NCBI GenBank assembly: GCA_013399305.1
Contig: VXAI01000013.1
Span: 4,728,255 to 4,792,254, forward strand
DNA length: 64,000 nucleotides
Origin: Rostratula benghalensis
Taxonomy: Eukaryota > Chordata > Aves > Charadriiformes > Rostratulidae
Reading direction: 5' to 3'
Below the pieces are notes generated by a model. It ran no database searches, was not told the origin of the DNA, and saw only the letters and a list, made by a program, of their open reading frames with translations. A program made the position numbers and the translations under genes. This document shows, in pieces, positions 49,131 through 63,215 of this stretch; the stretch's first letter is position 1, and each line of letters begins with the position of its first letter.

Positions 49131-52100
49131 GTTCTTCAGAACTGTCATCTTTCTGCTTACAAAGAAAGACTTTCATCCCTTTAGCTGTTTCCTTCTGGTT
49201 TGCCATAACAGTGCTGTGTTTGTGGTCTTCTTAGCCCTAAGGTCTTCAACGTGATGCTGTGACCACAGCCTATTAGAGCAATCTCAGCTCCCATTGGCTG
49301 CTTTTCTTGCATTTCTTTATGAACACTGCAATACAGCTGATAGCCTAGGGTTTGATTACGTAGAAAATGGAAAGCCATAAAGAGAGACAATATACTTTAG
49401 AACATTTCTGCCCTCTCTTTATCGTAAGGCACCGTAGCCAGTTATGTATCTAAAATAGGCTTAAGCACTGCTGGAGAATGTGGGATAGGATGGCATCCCA
49501 CAAACAAGAGAAAAGGATTTGGCTTATGAAGACATCTTTCTTTGCAGAGAATGGGCCTTTGGATATGAAATTCTGACCAGAACTGGGGAGCTTCCAACTT
49601 CATTACATACAAATAAAATGTTTTATTCTGGAAAAATTCAGTTTGTGTTTAAAATTAATTGCAGGTGTCATGCTGCTTTTAAATGTTTCACCTGTCCTAT
49701 TTTACCTTTGAGAAAAGCAACTGAAAATTCAGCAAGTTTCATGGGGAAATCCATCATAAATAACTGATGTGACTAGAAGAAAGGAGGATTCTAAAGATGC
49801 AGAAAGAGAAAAGTCGCTCTCCCTCAATGCAATTTTTTTGGGTCAGGTTAAGGACTTTCAGATCAGGATACGTGGAGTACCTCCTTTAAAGTAACATATG
49901 TTTCTGTGAAGGCAATGTCAATACTGTAATAAGGTCCTGTGTAGCTATAAGAGTGGTCATTATTGTTCATTAGTTTTGCTGCACCTGTATTACTGCACTC
50001 TGGCTTTTGATCCAGTGATCTGTGTGGCTGTAAAAGAGTTAACAGGAAAATGTAGATTTATACATAGCATGAAAACGGTGATCCAGATGTAAGAAGACAA
50101 TGTTATCCTTTGTTATAGAAACTGCCATCTCATTACTTTATTCCCACATATTTCTGGTGACATATCAGTAATTGGATGCATAAGCTGTCAGACACCAGTG
50201 TTCCCAAGCTCCTTTTCAACTTGGTTTTTCATAGAATGTCAAGCTTTTTTCTCTGTTTTAATAAAATATGGTGTTATATACAACACCATTTCATTGCACT
50301 CAGTGTCATGCTAATATTACTCACTGAATCTGTTCTGAAAGTGAGTAAAGCCGTCTTCTGATTTTGAAGGAATAATGAGCTCAGTTTATATTCTCCTTAG
50401 TGCCAAATAACAATATTTAGATGTTCATAATTTTGAAATACTAGCAAAATAGACTTGGAAATAACAAAATTGCAGACCTGAAAATCCCATAACATTTTTC
50501 TGTTAAGTAAGGTATCAATTAAAGCAGACAATTTCTAGAACAATTGTTTGAGTTCTTATGCTGTGCCACTGTATATGAGAAAAACAATGCCTTCTTTACA
50601 AATTAGATAAGAATTAAGGCCTTTTGAAAGAAAAGCTGATTATGTTTTCAAGATATGGAGCTTCTTCACATTGCATTGCACTCAGGAGATAGGTATTTAC
50701 AGCTCATGTGAAGTGACCTCAACTTTTTGCTTTTTCATTTCTCTTGAAGTATGTTTTGCAGCATGAATAATCAAATGTGAAAAATTATAACCTCAGGAGG
50801 AGATTCTCATTTCAGTATAATATAATATCACTGAATTTCTAGCAGCTTAGAAATTATCAGTTTAGTAAATACTGGTACGCTGGTGAATTTGGAGCATTAC
50901 CTGCAAGCTTTGAGTCACTGATGACTCCAAAAATTCCTTGGAGAAGTTTTGCCTACACTGTGCTTGTCTAACTCATAACCAACAAGTAGCTATATCCTAA
51001 ATCCCCTTGTTTAATGTACTCAGAAATTTACCCCACTTGCTTTAGCCTTTATAAATAAGAGCAGACTAGCATTTCTGTTGAAATCTTGGAGAAGCTTGAC
51101 ATAAACCAAAAAACACTCCTTTTTTTGTATTGGTCTCAAATTCACTCAGGACATTTCAGCTTCAAAGTGAAACTGTGTTTCTGCTCATAGAAATTTTATA
51201 CATTGGACAGAATATTTTTCCTGAACAGAGGCATCAGGGGTAGATGCTGCCATCCCATACGACTGCTTGGAATTTAGGAATACACAGGATAGGTGGGCTG
51301 TGGGGGACAAATGAGCTTTCAGGCCCCCCAATATTCCTTAAATTCTCACCAGTGGATGAGTCAGGACTATATGTGCCTGAAGAACACTTCAGAATATCTT
51401 GTCTTCCAACTTGAATTTCAAATGAGTAGTTTCTTTTCCATTTGTATGAATGAATTTATATGTATGAAGAAAATTTATCTGAGCATTTGAGATTTACTTT
51501 ATCAGCTTTGAGCTTTGATGATGTTACCCAAAGGAACTTCACCCAGCTAAGATGGTGGATGAGAAATATCAATCACATGTGTCTTCTCTCTTGAAAAAAC
51601 ACTGTCTGACCTTTACTTTGAGGAAAAAAAGAAGCTTAAAGTGCTACTCCAGCAGTTGCAGTACTGTCTGACAGCAATAGCCCCCCCAAACAAGGCTGAA
51701 TTAACTATGGATATCAACAGTTTGGAGCCCTTGAGTATGAATTCCTTTATTTACTTTTACAATAAGTAAGGTGGGAGTAGCAGGTATTTGCAGCTTTCTC
51801 AATCCTCACCAAAAGGGAGCATCTTCAGAGCAAGAATACAGGCATGTCCCCACAGCTTTTAATGTGTCAGCCCTTGTTCCTCAGCCAGGAACCCACTGGG
51901 TATCTGTCAACATGCCCATTTAGCTACAAATATAGCATCATGCGCTAAGGAAAGGATTGATTTTTTTCTTTTTTTCCAGTTAATAGCAACTTTCATAGGT
52001 CTAAAAAGAGACATAAAGGTGAAATGGTCTATAAGAATATTAGCAATATCATTTACCATTATTGTGATGGAATAGTTATTTATTTATTGCTGAGGCTTTG

Positions 52101-55100
52101 GCTAAAGCTCAGCAAATCTTATAGAAAAGAAATATATACTTTTGGGGCCAATAATTCATTGCAATACATAGTTTCAGCTACAAGAAAACACCAAGGTCTC
52201 AACTGTAGCATTATCCTCATCTGTCACAGCTGAAAGCAATGACTCTACAAGAGCTTGTAACTGTGGTGAATCTAGCCAATTAATTTCACACCATCATTGT
52301 TCTTTTACACAACTGTTAAGTTTTCACCTTTTTGTCACAAATAGTCTTCCAGCTGTTCAACAAGCATTTACTTCTTTTCTGCTAATGCCCTCCCCCTGCC
52401 AGCTTCAGCAATCCAACTTGACAGCTCTATCTTTATAACAGGGTGCAATTTTAAACATACCCCTCATTCTTCTTTATGTATTATTTACTAACCACACATC
52501 ACTGACGGAAAAAAATGGAAATGAATATTCTGTTCTGTGCTAGAAAATTTGTGGCTTTCAGTGCTGATTCAGCAAATTGCCTCTTATCATTTCACATGTG
52601 AGCAGATTACCGAAGAATTTTTTCTTTATTAAATCTAAGGATTAGAGTATTCATTAAATCAGGCATGAAACTCCCATTCAAATGCTGAAATACTGGTACT
52701 GTTGAATGGAGCCTGTGGGTTTGGCCAATGCTCCTCTATGGATTTGCTTAACCCTAATCATTGAAGTCATGTGTAACACCACATAAGTATCTTGGGCTAG
52801 AAGCTATCCTAGTTTTTCTGACTGTCAGTCCTCTCATGACAGAGCAATACACAATACAAAAAAAGTTCTGGATTCTCTTATTGTCAAATAAATCAGCTGT
52901 GGAGGAATAAAGATAGATGATTTGCAATGTCTCTCCTATACCCCTTCAGAGGACGTGACAGGAAAGAGGCAGTGGTAAGAATGTTTCTCTCTTACCCTTT
53001 TCCTCCTTTGACCCTCCAACCTCAGTTTAATATTAGATTCAGGGATATTTTCAAGGAGAACTATTAAATCTTCCCTGTTTGTTTTCAGTCATGACTAATG
53101 TAGAGGTGAGCTATGGGATGGGAAGTGCAGCTTGTAGCTACTTTTTGTCATCTCATAAATACAGGAACAAAGGGGAGAGAGATAATTTCCCTCTGTCCTC
53201 CTGCCTCAGCATAGTACCCCCTCACAACCAAGGCCTGCCCTGTCCTCCCTCTTTTGTTCTTTTTTGGCATAAAGTGTCCACAAGGGAGATGCAGAACACT
53301 GTTTGTCCTCCATCAGGTGGTTTTGTTAGAGGAAATTTGGCTTTGTGATGCAGAGTAGAAGGCAACATTGCACACAAGTGACCTGGAACACCAGCATAGC
53401 AGCTATGATACTTTTAGTGTGATTGCCTGTAGAAAATTGGTCAGTGACCTACTGAAGAGTTTTGTAAGGGATGCTATCAAATCTCTACTCTATACACCTG
53501 CATCACTGCTGATTGCCTGAAAGATAGGATGGAGAATATGAAATTAAATGCTAGATTGCATGAATCTGTACAGCACTCTGCAGCATCCACAAGATGATTG
53601 TCACCTGACATCCAAGCTCTGTCATAGCTTAGCATCCCAGCTCCTTCACGGTGCTCTCTCTGTCTTTCCTCCCTAGACTGACCTTGCCCCAGGGGACCAT
53701 CATCACCACTGAAAGAAAGACAAAAAGATAAACCAAGGTGTCTCAAATGAATGTCAGTGGTTTGCAGTTGCCCTGATCCCCTCAAGCTGTTGAAGGAGAC
53801 AAGGGTCCTGCTCAGTTGGTCTTGCATGCAAATGTGGTACTCTTGACACAGAAAAGTTTGAGAATTAGTACCTTCAGTTATTTCAGATTCTGGGAACAGA
53901 ACATCTTTTTTAAAAATTATCTCGTTAACCACATTTGACAAGGAACCTAATTCAGTCCTGTAATGTGTATTGTATAGCTCCCATCAGCATCACCACAGCA
54001 TTTGTAAAGGAAGACACTTTCTTCTCAGACTTACTGGAAAAGGAATAAGAAAATATTTATAATTCTGAAGCTTTTTCTTACAATTCAAGTTCTGTTGAAA
54101 AGATGTTCAGGCATGTACCTGAGGAGAGAATTTGCCCTGCTGAGTTTCAATGTTTTGGGGCTGACTTAGATCTAGAAAACTAATGCCTTCCAGTGCAAAG
54201 AAAAATGCTTTTGTAAAAACATTTATGACAGCTGAATATTCATCCAGGACAAGAAACTTAACAAACATAAGTTTGTTAGTTGTTTAAATTGTTTCTTAGA
54301 AGTAATTTAAAATAAAACTAATATTTTTGCTACAGTTTTTATGATTCTGATTATTCTGGACCATGCTGCTTTTCTTCACTCCTTTTAAGATCTCTGGTGT
54401 TTTTATCTGTCTTTTGGCATTTTATTTTAACACTGTTATTCCGAAATAAACATCTCCAATCTTCCACTTCATCACTTTGAATTATGCCAGAGTATTATAG
54501 GGCTGGTTTGTTTGCCTAAGGCATTATGAATTATTTGGGAATACCATCACATTTTTATATAAGCTGAAAACAAATACAGTGCCAGGTAATTAGCAATTTA
54601 ACATGGATCTTTTTGTTATTCTTTAATACTCCCATGTTCCTGGCCTACTTCCTCCAAGCTGGAAGTTGCTTAAAACAGATAATATGCCTATTACTATGTT
54701 TAAAACTGAAGTGAATATAATACTGTACTGAAGAATTATGCACCAGGACTTCAACATATGTCCCCTCTTAGTGAGTCAGCAGTTACAAAACAACTGCAAG
54801 TGTTGCTTCACCTCCTGAAAAGAAAGAGGAAAAGTAATGTGGAAACAAGAGGTGTATGGGATGGAAAGCATCACTCAGGGCAACATAGTACATTTATAAA
54901 AGTGCTGTGATACACCGGTGAGGCCATAATTCTAATTTTTTTTGCGAGAGAGAGATCCAAAGATTTATCTTGATAGTGTATGAAAAAGAATCCCTTAGGT
55001 TCGCTACATCCTGATTTTATTCCAGATTTCAAAGCCCATCCAGATTTTATTCCTCTGGTTAAGCAATAGGGAGGAAACCTTGCAAATATGTAGAATTGAA

Positions 55101-56130
55101 CTTTTCTACCACCTTTTTTACTTTTAACATTCACGCTACTTTGTGCCAAAGGCTTTGACTGAGTAGGACTCAGGTGCCTAGACAGCTAAGTATTGTGGGT
55201 CAGTGTAGAGTGAGAAATCACAGCTCTTTCCAGTCACCAATGAAGCCATCTGTGTTCCCATAGTCTGAATTCACCCCACCTGACTTTAGGCTCCTAACTG
55301 AGGCACTCAGACCAGCAGCCACATCACTCAGTCTTCTGTTGCAGCTAGCATTGAGGAGGCAATGGACAAGGCAATACAGCACACCTGACTGCTCAATTGT
55401 TTCTATTTATGATCAAGGCAGTTGTGCACTGCTTGATTCCTAACTTTACTGGGTGACTAGAGTTAGATAAGATAAATCCAGGCTTTCTAAATGCACAATG
55501 TGTGATTGAAAATGAACCTGCATAGGAAGATGTGAAGTCAAAACTAACTGTAAGTCACATTCTGACTCCTTGTTGTTCTCTCTTAAGCACTCTATTGTAA
55601 CATTGTTCTCTGGCCTGTTCATAATTTTCTCTATTCATGCTCACAGAATAAACCCATTATACTCAAATCATGCAGGAGAAAACCCAAACTATTTCCCAGT
55701 CTTTGAAAGAAAGTCTCAAGAGAGCTGAGAATATTCCAAGAAAGGAAGTTGATAGATATATTAATAATATCATCTGTTCCTCATCTTTCCATGCAACATC
55801 TTGCCTTTGCGTCCTCCTTTCTCTTTGATGTAAAAGGTTCTCATCTTCTCTCCATCAAGAAATCCCCCTCTGCCATCTCCCTTCATATCCTTTCATCTCA
55901 TCCTCCCACCCATCCCACTACATTCTTCTCACATCCATAATCTGCCATGCTTCCTTTGATGTCTTGTCTCTTGCATCTTTGGCTGCCACACTTCTCAGGA
56001 TAAGCAAGCCTTTTTCCCCCTAACATCTTGATGTCACATCACGCTTCTCCATTCACCAGCATTTCCACTAGCTTTCATATTTTCCCTGCACCAAATTCAA
56101 ACTCATTCAAACTTACAGGGATGTCAAGCT

Positions 56131-56185
56131 TTTACATGCAAGTCTCTACCTTGCTTACAAGGTAAGCTTTACATGCAAGTCTCTA
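56131..56185. repeat. 18-bp direct repeat flanking a small hairpin
   Basis: TTTACATGCAAGTCTCTA occurs at 56131-56148 and 56168-56185. Between the copies, TACCTTG and CAAGGTA form a 7-bp stem with a CTTA loop (about 56147-56164). Confidence 0.85.
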
Positions 56186-57682
56186 TTTATCTTACAATTA
56201 TCATAGAATTCTCTGTTGCATTTCATAATCTTGCATTAAAATTAATTTCCTTATCATATATGTTAGATCTTTCCTGAATACCACATAATGTGGCATTCTT
56301 CCTTCAAGACCCTCTTGCTTTGGGTTCTTTCACAGAACACGTTCCTCCTTGTCCTGTTGTTCCATTCCTTAGACGAAAACTTGCCTCACAAGACTGAAGT
56401 TCGCTTTTGTTAAATCCTCCACCCACCCCAAGTGGCTACAAAAAATTCTTCAAAGATCAGTACTATAAATGAGTTGTGCTAAATGAATGCATTCTTTCTG
56501 ACAGTAATCTCAAATGTAACATTAGGATTAATTTCACTCTTTGTTTCTAAGCAGTTTCTAATGGGAAGTCAGATGGTCCTTCTTTAACAGGAGTCTAGAA
56601 GCACTAACAGTCCCTCTCACCACTCTTCTAGGAGTTTTGCTGGTTGTTCAAGGCCAGCTGCATTCACAAGGGCTGCCACGAAGAAAGCCAAAGGCCTGAA
56701 AGTCAATACTCCTTTCCTTAGGAGCAGCTTTTAAGCTCTTGATCTGGACCCCAGCTGCTCTGCAGCCTTGTTGTCCCAGGTGAACTCCATGTCACCTGAC
56801 TGCAGTCACCTAGTGAGTTGTCCTAAAAAATTGCCCCATTCCCTTCATAATCAGTGGGCACTTGTGAAAAGAGACACTAGCTGTAGGACAGCATGAACTG
56901 CCCTCAGGAAGGATCACTCTGTCCCTGCTCTCTATGGAGGGATCCTCACTTAAACTGGCAAGTTACCAAGAACATGCTGGAAACTAGGTGAGACAATTCC
57001 CATCTTCAGGGGCAGTTAATTAACCCAAGTGGTTCAGTAGTTCTTTCTTTGTGTTTTCTGCTATCCACCTTGCCATCAAAAGGTTTCTACACAATGCACA
57101 GATCCATAAAGAAGATTGTTTTTCCACTCACTTGGAGAAAAAATTTTTAGAGTGTAAACAAGTGCTTTTACATACTCAGGGTGTTTATATGTGTTTTTGC
57201 AGCAACATAAGCTATCAACATCTCACTTTGAGCTTTTGGTTGTATCCTTTTGCTTGTGACTTTTCTGTTTAGTTAAGTATATGAGTGAGTGGTCAGTGAG
57301 TCGTTGTCTACAACTGTGAATTTCACACTATCCATTTAATATAACTATGCTAGTAATTACCGATCTTTTTTTCTGATTTAATTTGAGTTGCAATTTATAT
57401 TGAGTCATTTCTCCTTGCAGGATGCTCCTCATCCATCCATTCATTCACTAATTCACTACATCCATTATACATGTCAAGCTAACAGTTTAAACCTAAGTGG
57501 GCAAGCAGCTTACAGTCTTTAAGAAGATATAAGCATTAGCACATTGTGTTGTGACATGTAATACTGATTTCCTCTTAGAAACCAAGAGGACAGAGAGAGT
57601 CAGTACATTCATAGCTACTCAGTGTAAACCATACTCAGATTGTTGAAAAAGCTCAGTTAATGGGTTTAATAATATTTCTCTC

Positions 57683-57696
57683 TTTTTTTTTTTTTT
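57683..57696. repeat. Poly-T tract, 14 nt
   Basis: Fourteen T after CTCTC, in unique sequence. Confidence 0.9.
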
Positions 57697-60539
57697 ATTT
57701 TCTGAAAAATATGCTGAAACCTTTAAGGAACTCACACTTATGATGTGTGCACTTCTTAAATGGATTACTTGAGGTCAGTCGTCTTTTTAAAGCATTCAGT
57801 ACTTACACCTTTAAAACTTGCAGTTCATTGAAAGAATTATGTAGAGCTTCACCACATGTTTCAGCACAGTAAAGTGGCTGCTGCACTGTGCCAGTGCTTT
57901 CTGATGGGAGTTACTTCTCTGGAGGTCACTAACATTCAACCTTTTTTAAACTGATTTCAAGTTGAAGGTAGGGAGATACTGAAGAGTTTTTTAAGAGTTA
58001 TTGTGTTGGTATCACCCAGAACTACCTCACAAAAGGTTAGGAAGTTCAGCATAGTATCAAAGCTCATACGTGTATGGCTTTTCTGCCTGAACTCTGGTAG
58101 TTTAGTCATGATTAAAGGCTCTTTTGGAAAATTGGAGTGTTCCCCAAGCAAAACAGAAGACAATACAGAAAACATGGTCCCAAGGGATAATAAAGGCAGA
58201 TGAGCACTGACAAATGTTGCCAATCTGTTCCTCCTCTTGCTCCTCACAGCTATTCTTCAAAGAGGAATAACTTAGCAGAGAAAAGAATTTGTTCCTTAGT
58301 GATAAAGAACACAATGAAACAAACTGGAAACCCAGTGTTATGAAAAAATTAAAAAAACAAAATTATCTAAATGCTTATTGAATATAAATCTCTTCAAAGA
58401 AATACAAGTGAGGCAAATTCTGAGCCTCCGTTAACTGATATAATTCCCCTGAAACAATGAAAATTTAAATTAGTTAAAACTCTGGCCTCAGATATTTTTT
58501 TAAATTTTCCTGTTAACAGGGAAGACATTCTACTTGGATGAGTTTGTGTGTTTCCCTCCACCCCTCTACACATGCACCCTGCTGCTCATTTTCTTACAAT
58601 TTAAAAAGTGGGAAGAAAATGTGTCTTAAATTTTTTCTTTGAATTTTACTTAGCTTCCTTGTGGATTTCCCTGTAGAAGAAGGTATTTCACCTGCTCCTT
58701 CAGAAGCTCTCTTGGTGACTTACTGTGGAAACCTGCAAACACCAAGGGGAGATGGTGATGATTTCACATGTGTAGTGTGGACTGAGGTGGTTGGTTCCTC
58801 GCTATGTCTTTGCAAGTCCTCTGATTCTATGTCTTCTACCCTGTTTCCTGTGATTTCTCCAGAGTTTTTTTGTTTGTTTTCTTTAAACAATGCAATAAAA
58901 TACTGGCAACTGGCTGATATTTTTGTGTACAATGTGGAATCCAGCACAAAATTCATTACTTGATGGTTCAAGGCCTTATGAGATAGGAAACAATGCAGCC
59001 AGGTGAATACAATTTTTTCCTTTTTCTCCATACTTTTCTCTCTTTTATACGAAAACTCTCAGAAACTCCACTAAGAATATAGTCTGTTTTCCTTTTGGAA
59101 ATACGTTGTGGAGAATTTTCTTCTCTCTAGTCTCCATTTTCTCTACAAAGCTCAGATTTCCCATAGACTACCCAAACTACATCAGGTATAAGAAACATTG
59201 AACTAAATTGAGATCTTGCCTCTCATGGATTTAGGGATGACCATGCAACGTCGTGTTACTGAGAGCTTTTTCAAAGACTTCTACTTCAGCCTTGGGGTAG
59301 AGATAACTGTTTTATGCTTTCCTTGTAGATTTTTCAACAGAAGTACAACTCAATTTTTTTATAAATGCCTATGCTGTCATCCAAGTCCTTCCTTTTCCAG
59401 AAAGGTGTCCTAGAGCACTGGACTTTTAAAATGGGCAGAAGTGTGGGACAGTGAGGATGGAAAGGTAGACTGCGGAGATGAATTCCTGCAGCCACAGAGA
59501 ATAAAAGATTTTTGGGGTCAGAAAAAGAGCTCACAAGCAAGGAAGAGCATAAATCTGTGTGCCTTAATAATGAACTCCCTCACAAAACCCATTGATTCCC
59601 AGAATCCCCGTTGTCTTGGACACCTTTTGTGTTTTGTGTTAGATATTCATTGGCTGAAATGTAAGACCAACCAAAGGAGTGGGCTGTAGTCACCTCTGCC
59701 AGGGACTGCCTTGCTCTGAAGGCTTTGCTCTCCCATTTGCACTGCTCCCACGTCCCCTCACTTCAACCTTCTGACATTTTTGTATTTTCTGATGCCCAGT
59801 TTCAGCAGGCACTGATATGAGCAACAACCCCGCTCTGCCTCTGTACCAGTGGTTGCAGCACTCAATTGCGAATGTCAACTGTGAGGCACCCTAAGTCAAC
59901 CATTCATGCTAAAGAGAGGACTTGAAATCATCTGAGTTCTGTACTGAGTTAGAGCGATAAGTGCTTATTACCTCTTGAACTGGTACAGGGGTAACTCGTT
60001 GGTACAACCTGACTGGGTTAAATGGGAGTTAGGCACTGAAAAGCCCTACTTTTTCAAACTGGAAACTGTTCTTGGCAATAACAGGAACTTGGCAGTACCC
60101 TGCAATAACAGTAACCTAACTGTCACCCAGGCAACCCAAGAATATTAGTAGCTCACTAATTAGTAAATAATAAGCAGTTATAGCCTTTCAGGAGCCTCAG
60201 AGTGGTTAATTGTGTCTTTCATGAATAAAAAAATCATCTCTTGGATGCTAAACTTCATCTTGGGAGACAGTGAGACAGGGTGGGAATAGAAGCTTTGCTG
60301 GCTAGCACACAATAACACGCCCTGTAAATGCTCCCACTGAGCTCTGTACCCTGGACCAGTTCTGCCCAGCATTTTATGCCTGGTGGAGGTGTCCACGGCA
60401 GGAGCCTGCTCAAGCTTAGCTCCTCCAGGCTCAGCAGAGGAGATGGACACCATAAGATGGACCAGGGGGATGCCTCCAAATGGGAAGCAATCAAGAAATA
60501 AGTTATGAGCAAAGAAAAAAATACTGCTGGTTGTTTATA

Positions 60540-60780
60540 AATTAGTACAATTAATTGAGTTACAGTTTAATTAATCCATATCTACCGCTTCTTTTTTCTC
60601 ATTTCCCAACATTTAGAGGAGAAATTATCGTGTGACTCAATAGGATGCTTCTTGTGTAAAGACTAATACATTTGGTCTTTAGGAACTTCTATTAATTAAG
60701 TGCAAATCAATACTTCTTAAATTAATTATAGTTATGATTTGTGATTTGTGTACAATTTGCCTGTTCCCTGCTCTCCAGAA
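60540..60780. promoter_or_regulatory. Possible homeobox-motif-rich regulatory block (low confidence)
   Basis: Four TTAATTAA/TAATTA-type motifs (about 60550, 60567, 60691 and 60721) lie within 200 bp, with other AT-rich homeodomain-like sites and unique flanks. Conserved vertebrate enhancers often look like this, but so does AT-rich neutral DNA. Function is inferred only. Confidence 0.15.
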
Positions 60781-61029
60781 TATACCTGAAAGCTTTAAAA
60801 TATACCTGAAATGTTTGACTAGTTAAGCTACAGTTAGAATTTTGCTCAGGTGATTAAAATGTTTTGTTTAGATTATGGTTTATTTTGTTTTCTTTCCAAA
60901 TAATGTCCAGTGTTTCTGGATTTTTAAAGATACTGTGAAAAAAACCCTCCAAATCAACTAAAGCGCTCTTATTTTCTGTTTTGTTTGGTTGGCGTTTTTG
61001 GGTTGGGGGTTTTTTTTGTGGTTACTGTG

Positions 61030-61190
61030 TTGTAATGCAATTACTTCAGACAAAGGACAACAAGGCTGTTTCTCTGAGATGTTGGCAAACTGATGATGTC
61101 AAGTGAATATTAATTGGTCGCTGAAGCATAACTCTTTAATTGCCTCATGGAGACTATGGAAATCCTGTAATTGCTCATAAGCTCCAAAGG
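61030..61190. promoter_or_regulatory. Possible SOX/homeobox regulatory block (low confidence)
   Basis: GCAATTAC, ATTAATTGG, TTTAATTGCC and TGTAATTGC surround a SOX-like 'ACAAAGGACAACAAGG' within 160 bp of unique, non-simple sequence. The density of TAATTG-type sites and the even base use suggest a conserved non-coding element. No conservation data are available here. Confidence 0.15.
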
Positions 61191-62789
61191 AGGGTGTGGC
61201 ATCTGCTTCCGCTCTTCCTATGTTGTTGTTACTCTCATTTTTGTCCCTTCCTTTGGCCACTTCCATGACTGCCAAAGTAAACCCTTGGAGCTGTCAGAAG
61301 ATATATAGTCAGTAAGCAGCAACCACCATTTGGGCTTTCTTCACTAAAGTTATTGCACGTGCATTGATTTTGTTTGTTTATTTCCAATTGCCTAGCTAAT
61401 GAGGCAGTGACCGAGCTGTGCCACACACAAATAAGGGTTTACCCCAGGCAGCTGGTTGCCAAGTCCTCGTGCTTCCTTAGGTCACTGTTGCATTTGTTGT
61501 CTGCCCTTTAGAGCTCCTTTTCCCAGACATCTCAGACTGACGGTACACTGCAAGCACCTTAGGTCATCTTTTGTGCCTGTGAATATAAAACACTTTTAAA
61601 CCCAATTTGACTCTAAAATGCCACTTGCCTTAGTGGGAGCATGTCCTTGCCTTCCTTCACTTCTATGCTCTCTTTCATAAAATGAAATGACAGTAATAAG
61701 AATCAGAGCAGTTTAGAACACCCCTTACTTCTCTCTTCATGGTAATATTGGTTATTAGTGCATTGGGAGCAGACAAGATACAGCATTTATATGTCTGTGA
61801 GCTAAGCATCAGTTGTGGAGCACAATTTAGAAGCCAGCTTGAGGAAGAGTGGAGAAAACCCCTAAAACTTCTGTACCTGAACTCAAGCTTCTCTCCAGTA
61901 CTTGTACATATAAATCAGAGTTATAAACAGTCATATTTCCAGTTGGAAACATTATCTCAGTAATTTAGCCTGCTAATGCATTGATTTTTACGAAAAAGAA
62001 ACCAGGACCCATTGTTTTGGAGGTGGTGGGTCAGTTTTTTCATGTAATACTGTCTAAATAGAGAGAATGCTTCACTGAAAATAGAGAATCATATTTAGAT
62101 GTTTCTTCAGAGTGAAGACCTATGCCCCGTAACCACTAAATTATGGGACATGAAGAGGAAGCTCACAGATTCTGTTAAAAATGCAAGACTCAAGGAGCCA
62201 GTCAGCAAGCAGAAGGCCTCTGCAGGAGTCTGGATTCTGCTCACAGAACTGCTTCTATGCTTTGTCAACTATTGAATATAATTTACTTGAATATTTTTTT
62301 GAGAACAGAGTCTAGAACTCCCTTCTATAAAGGCACTACTGATATCATGAAGCTACTATGCACCAGTACTGCTCACTGCTTATCTCTGCGGCCACTTAAC
62401 TTCTGTATTGTAATTCAGCTCCAACAAAAGGTAGAGCAATCCCTTAACACACTACAGATTAGAGCAGGTGACTCTCCTGAGAAGAGTTTAGTTGAAATAC
62501 CTTTAGCTGGTATGGATATAAATTCCCAGCCTTTCACACTGCACATATTTGGCTGTATCACCACTTTATTATGAAATATGCAGGGAGGTGCATCACCTTT
62601 TCCAGAGTTACTTTTATTTCTGCTATATTTTTCACACACTCCATAAATTTTCACAAAGACAAAAGTGACTGTGTAATACTTAAACACTCATTTTTAAGTG
62701 TTATTATTTTGGCTGCTTCTCTCTTGACGTAACATGCTATTTTGTAAAAACTCATTATTTACTGAATTGTTTTTTCATGTATGTTTTGT

Positions 62790-62850
62790 GATTCACAGAA
62801 TCACAGAATGGTAGGGGTTGGAAGGGACCTCTGGAGATCATCTAAGCCAA
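62790..62850 (-). mobile_element. CR1 LINE fragment, last 60 bp
   Basis: 'GATTCACAGAATCACAGAAT', 'GGTAGGGGTTGGAAGGGACC' and 'TCTGGAGATCATCTAAGCC' are the antisense form of the CR1 3' terminus, with its terminal repeats well preserved. Truncation left only about 60 bp. Confidence 0.9.
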
Positions 62851-63215
62851 AATATTAATATTTGGAATCATATTTAGTAATCAAGATAATCAAATATAGT
62901 GGTCAGAAGTTTGAGAAAACTTGCTTTGGTGTAGTACCTCAACTGATGCTATGCTTGACCAGAGCCATCTGTCACACTATTAATGCTTCAATTAATTTCT
63001 AATATTAAAATGTGATGGATTTCATTTGGAAATTTTACCGTGTCATTCCTGATATGGAAGTTGGTATAAATGTTTCTATTAGAAGTTAATTTAATTTGCA
63101 TCATATAAAATTGTTGTTACAATGCTACATGACAAACTGAAACAACTAAGAAAGGAGTTTTGTGTAGTGTGAGGTCTACAAGGTTAAAGTTCTGGAGAAG
63201 CATTTTTAAACATAG
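62851..63215. other. Unique AT-rich sequence
   Basis: No gene or repeat recognised between the CR1 tail and the microsatellite. Confidence 0.5.

Larger units (their letters stand above)
42448..62789. other. Long repeat-poor unique stretch, no gene seen
   Basis: About 20 kb without a recognised gene, CR1 copy or RNA gene. The longest open frame is 53941-53477 on the minus strand (154 codons). It has no motif I recognise, and a frame of this size is not surprising by chance here. The stretch holds a GC-rich patch (48847-49130), several homopolymers, two short direct-repeat structures (46315-46395 and 56131-56185) and homeobox-motif-rich blocks (60540-60780 and 61030-61190). Confidence 0.5.

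Noticed and set aside
55160..55400. Segment with 'TTTAGGCTCCTAACTGAGGC', considered as an old amniote repeat
   Set aside because: The similarity is to short common motifs only, and I could not place it in a named family.
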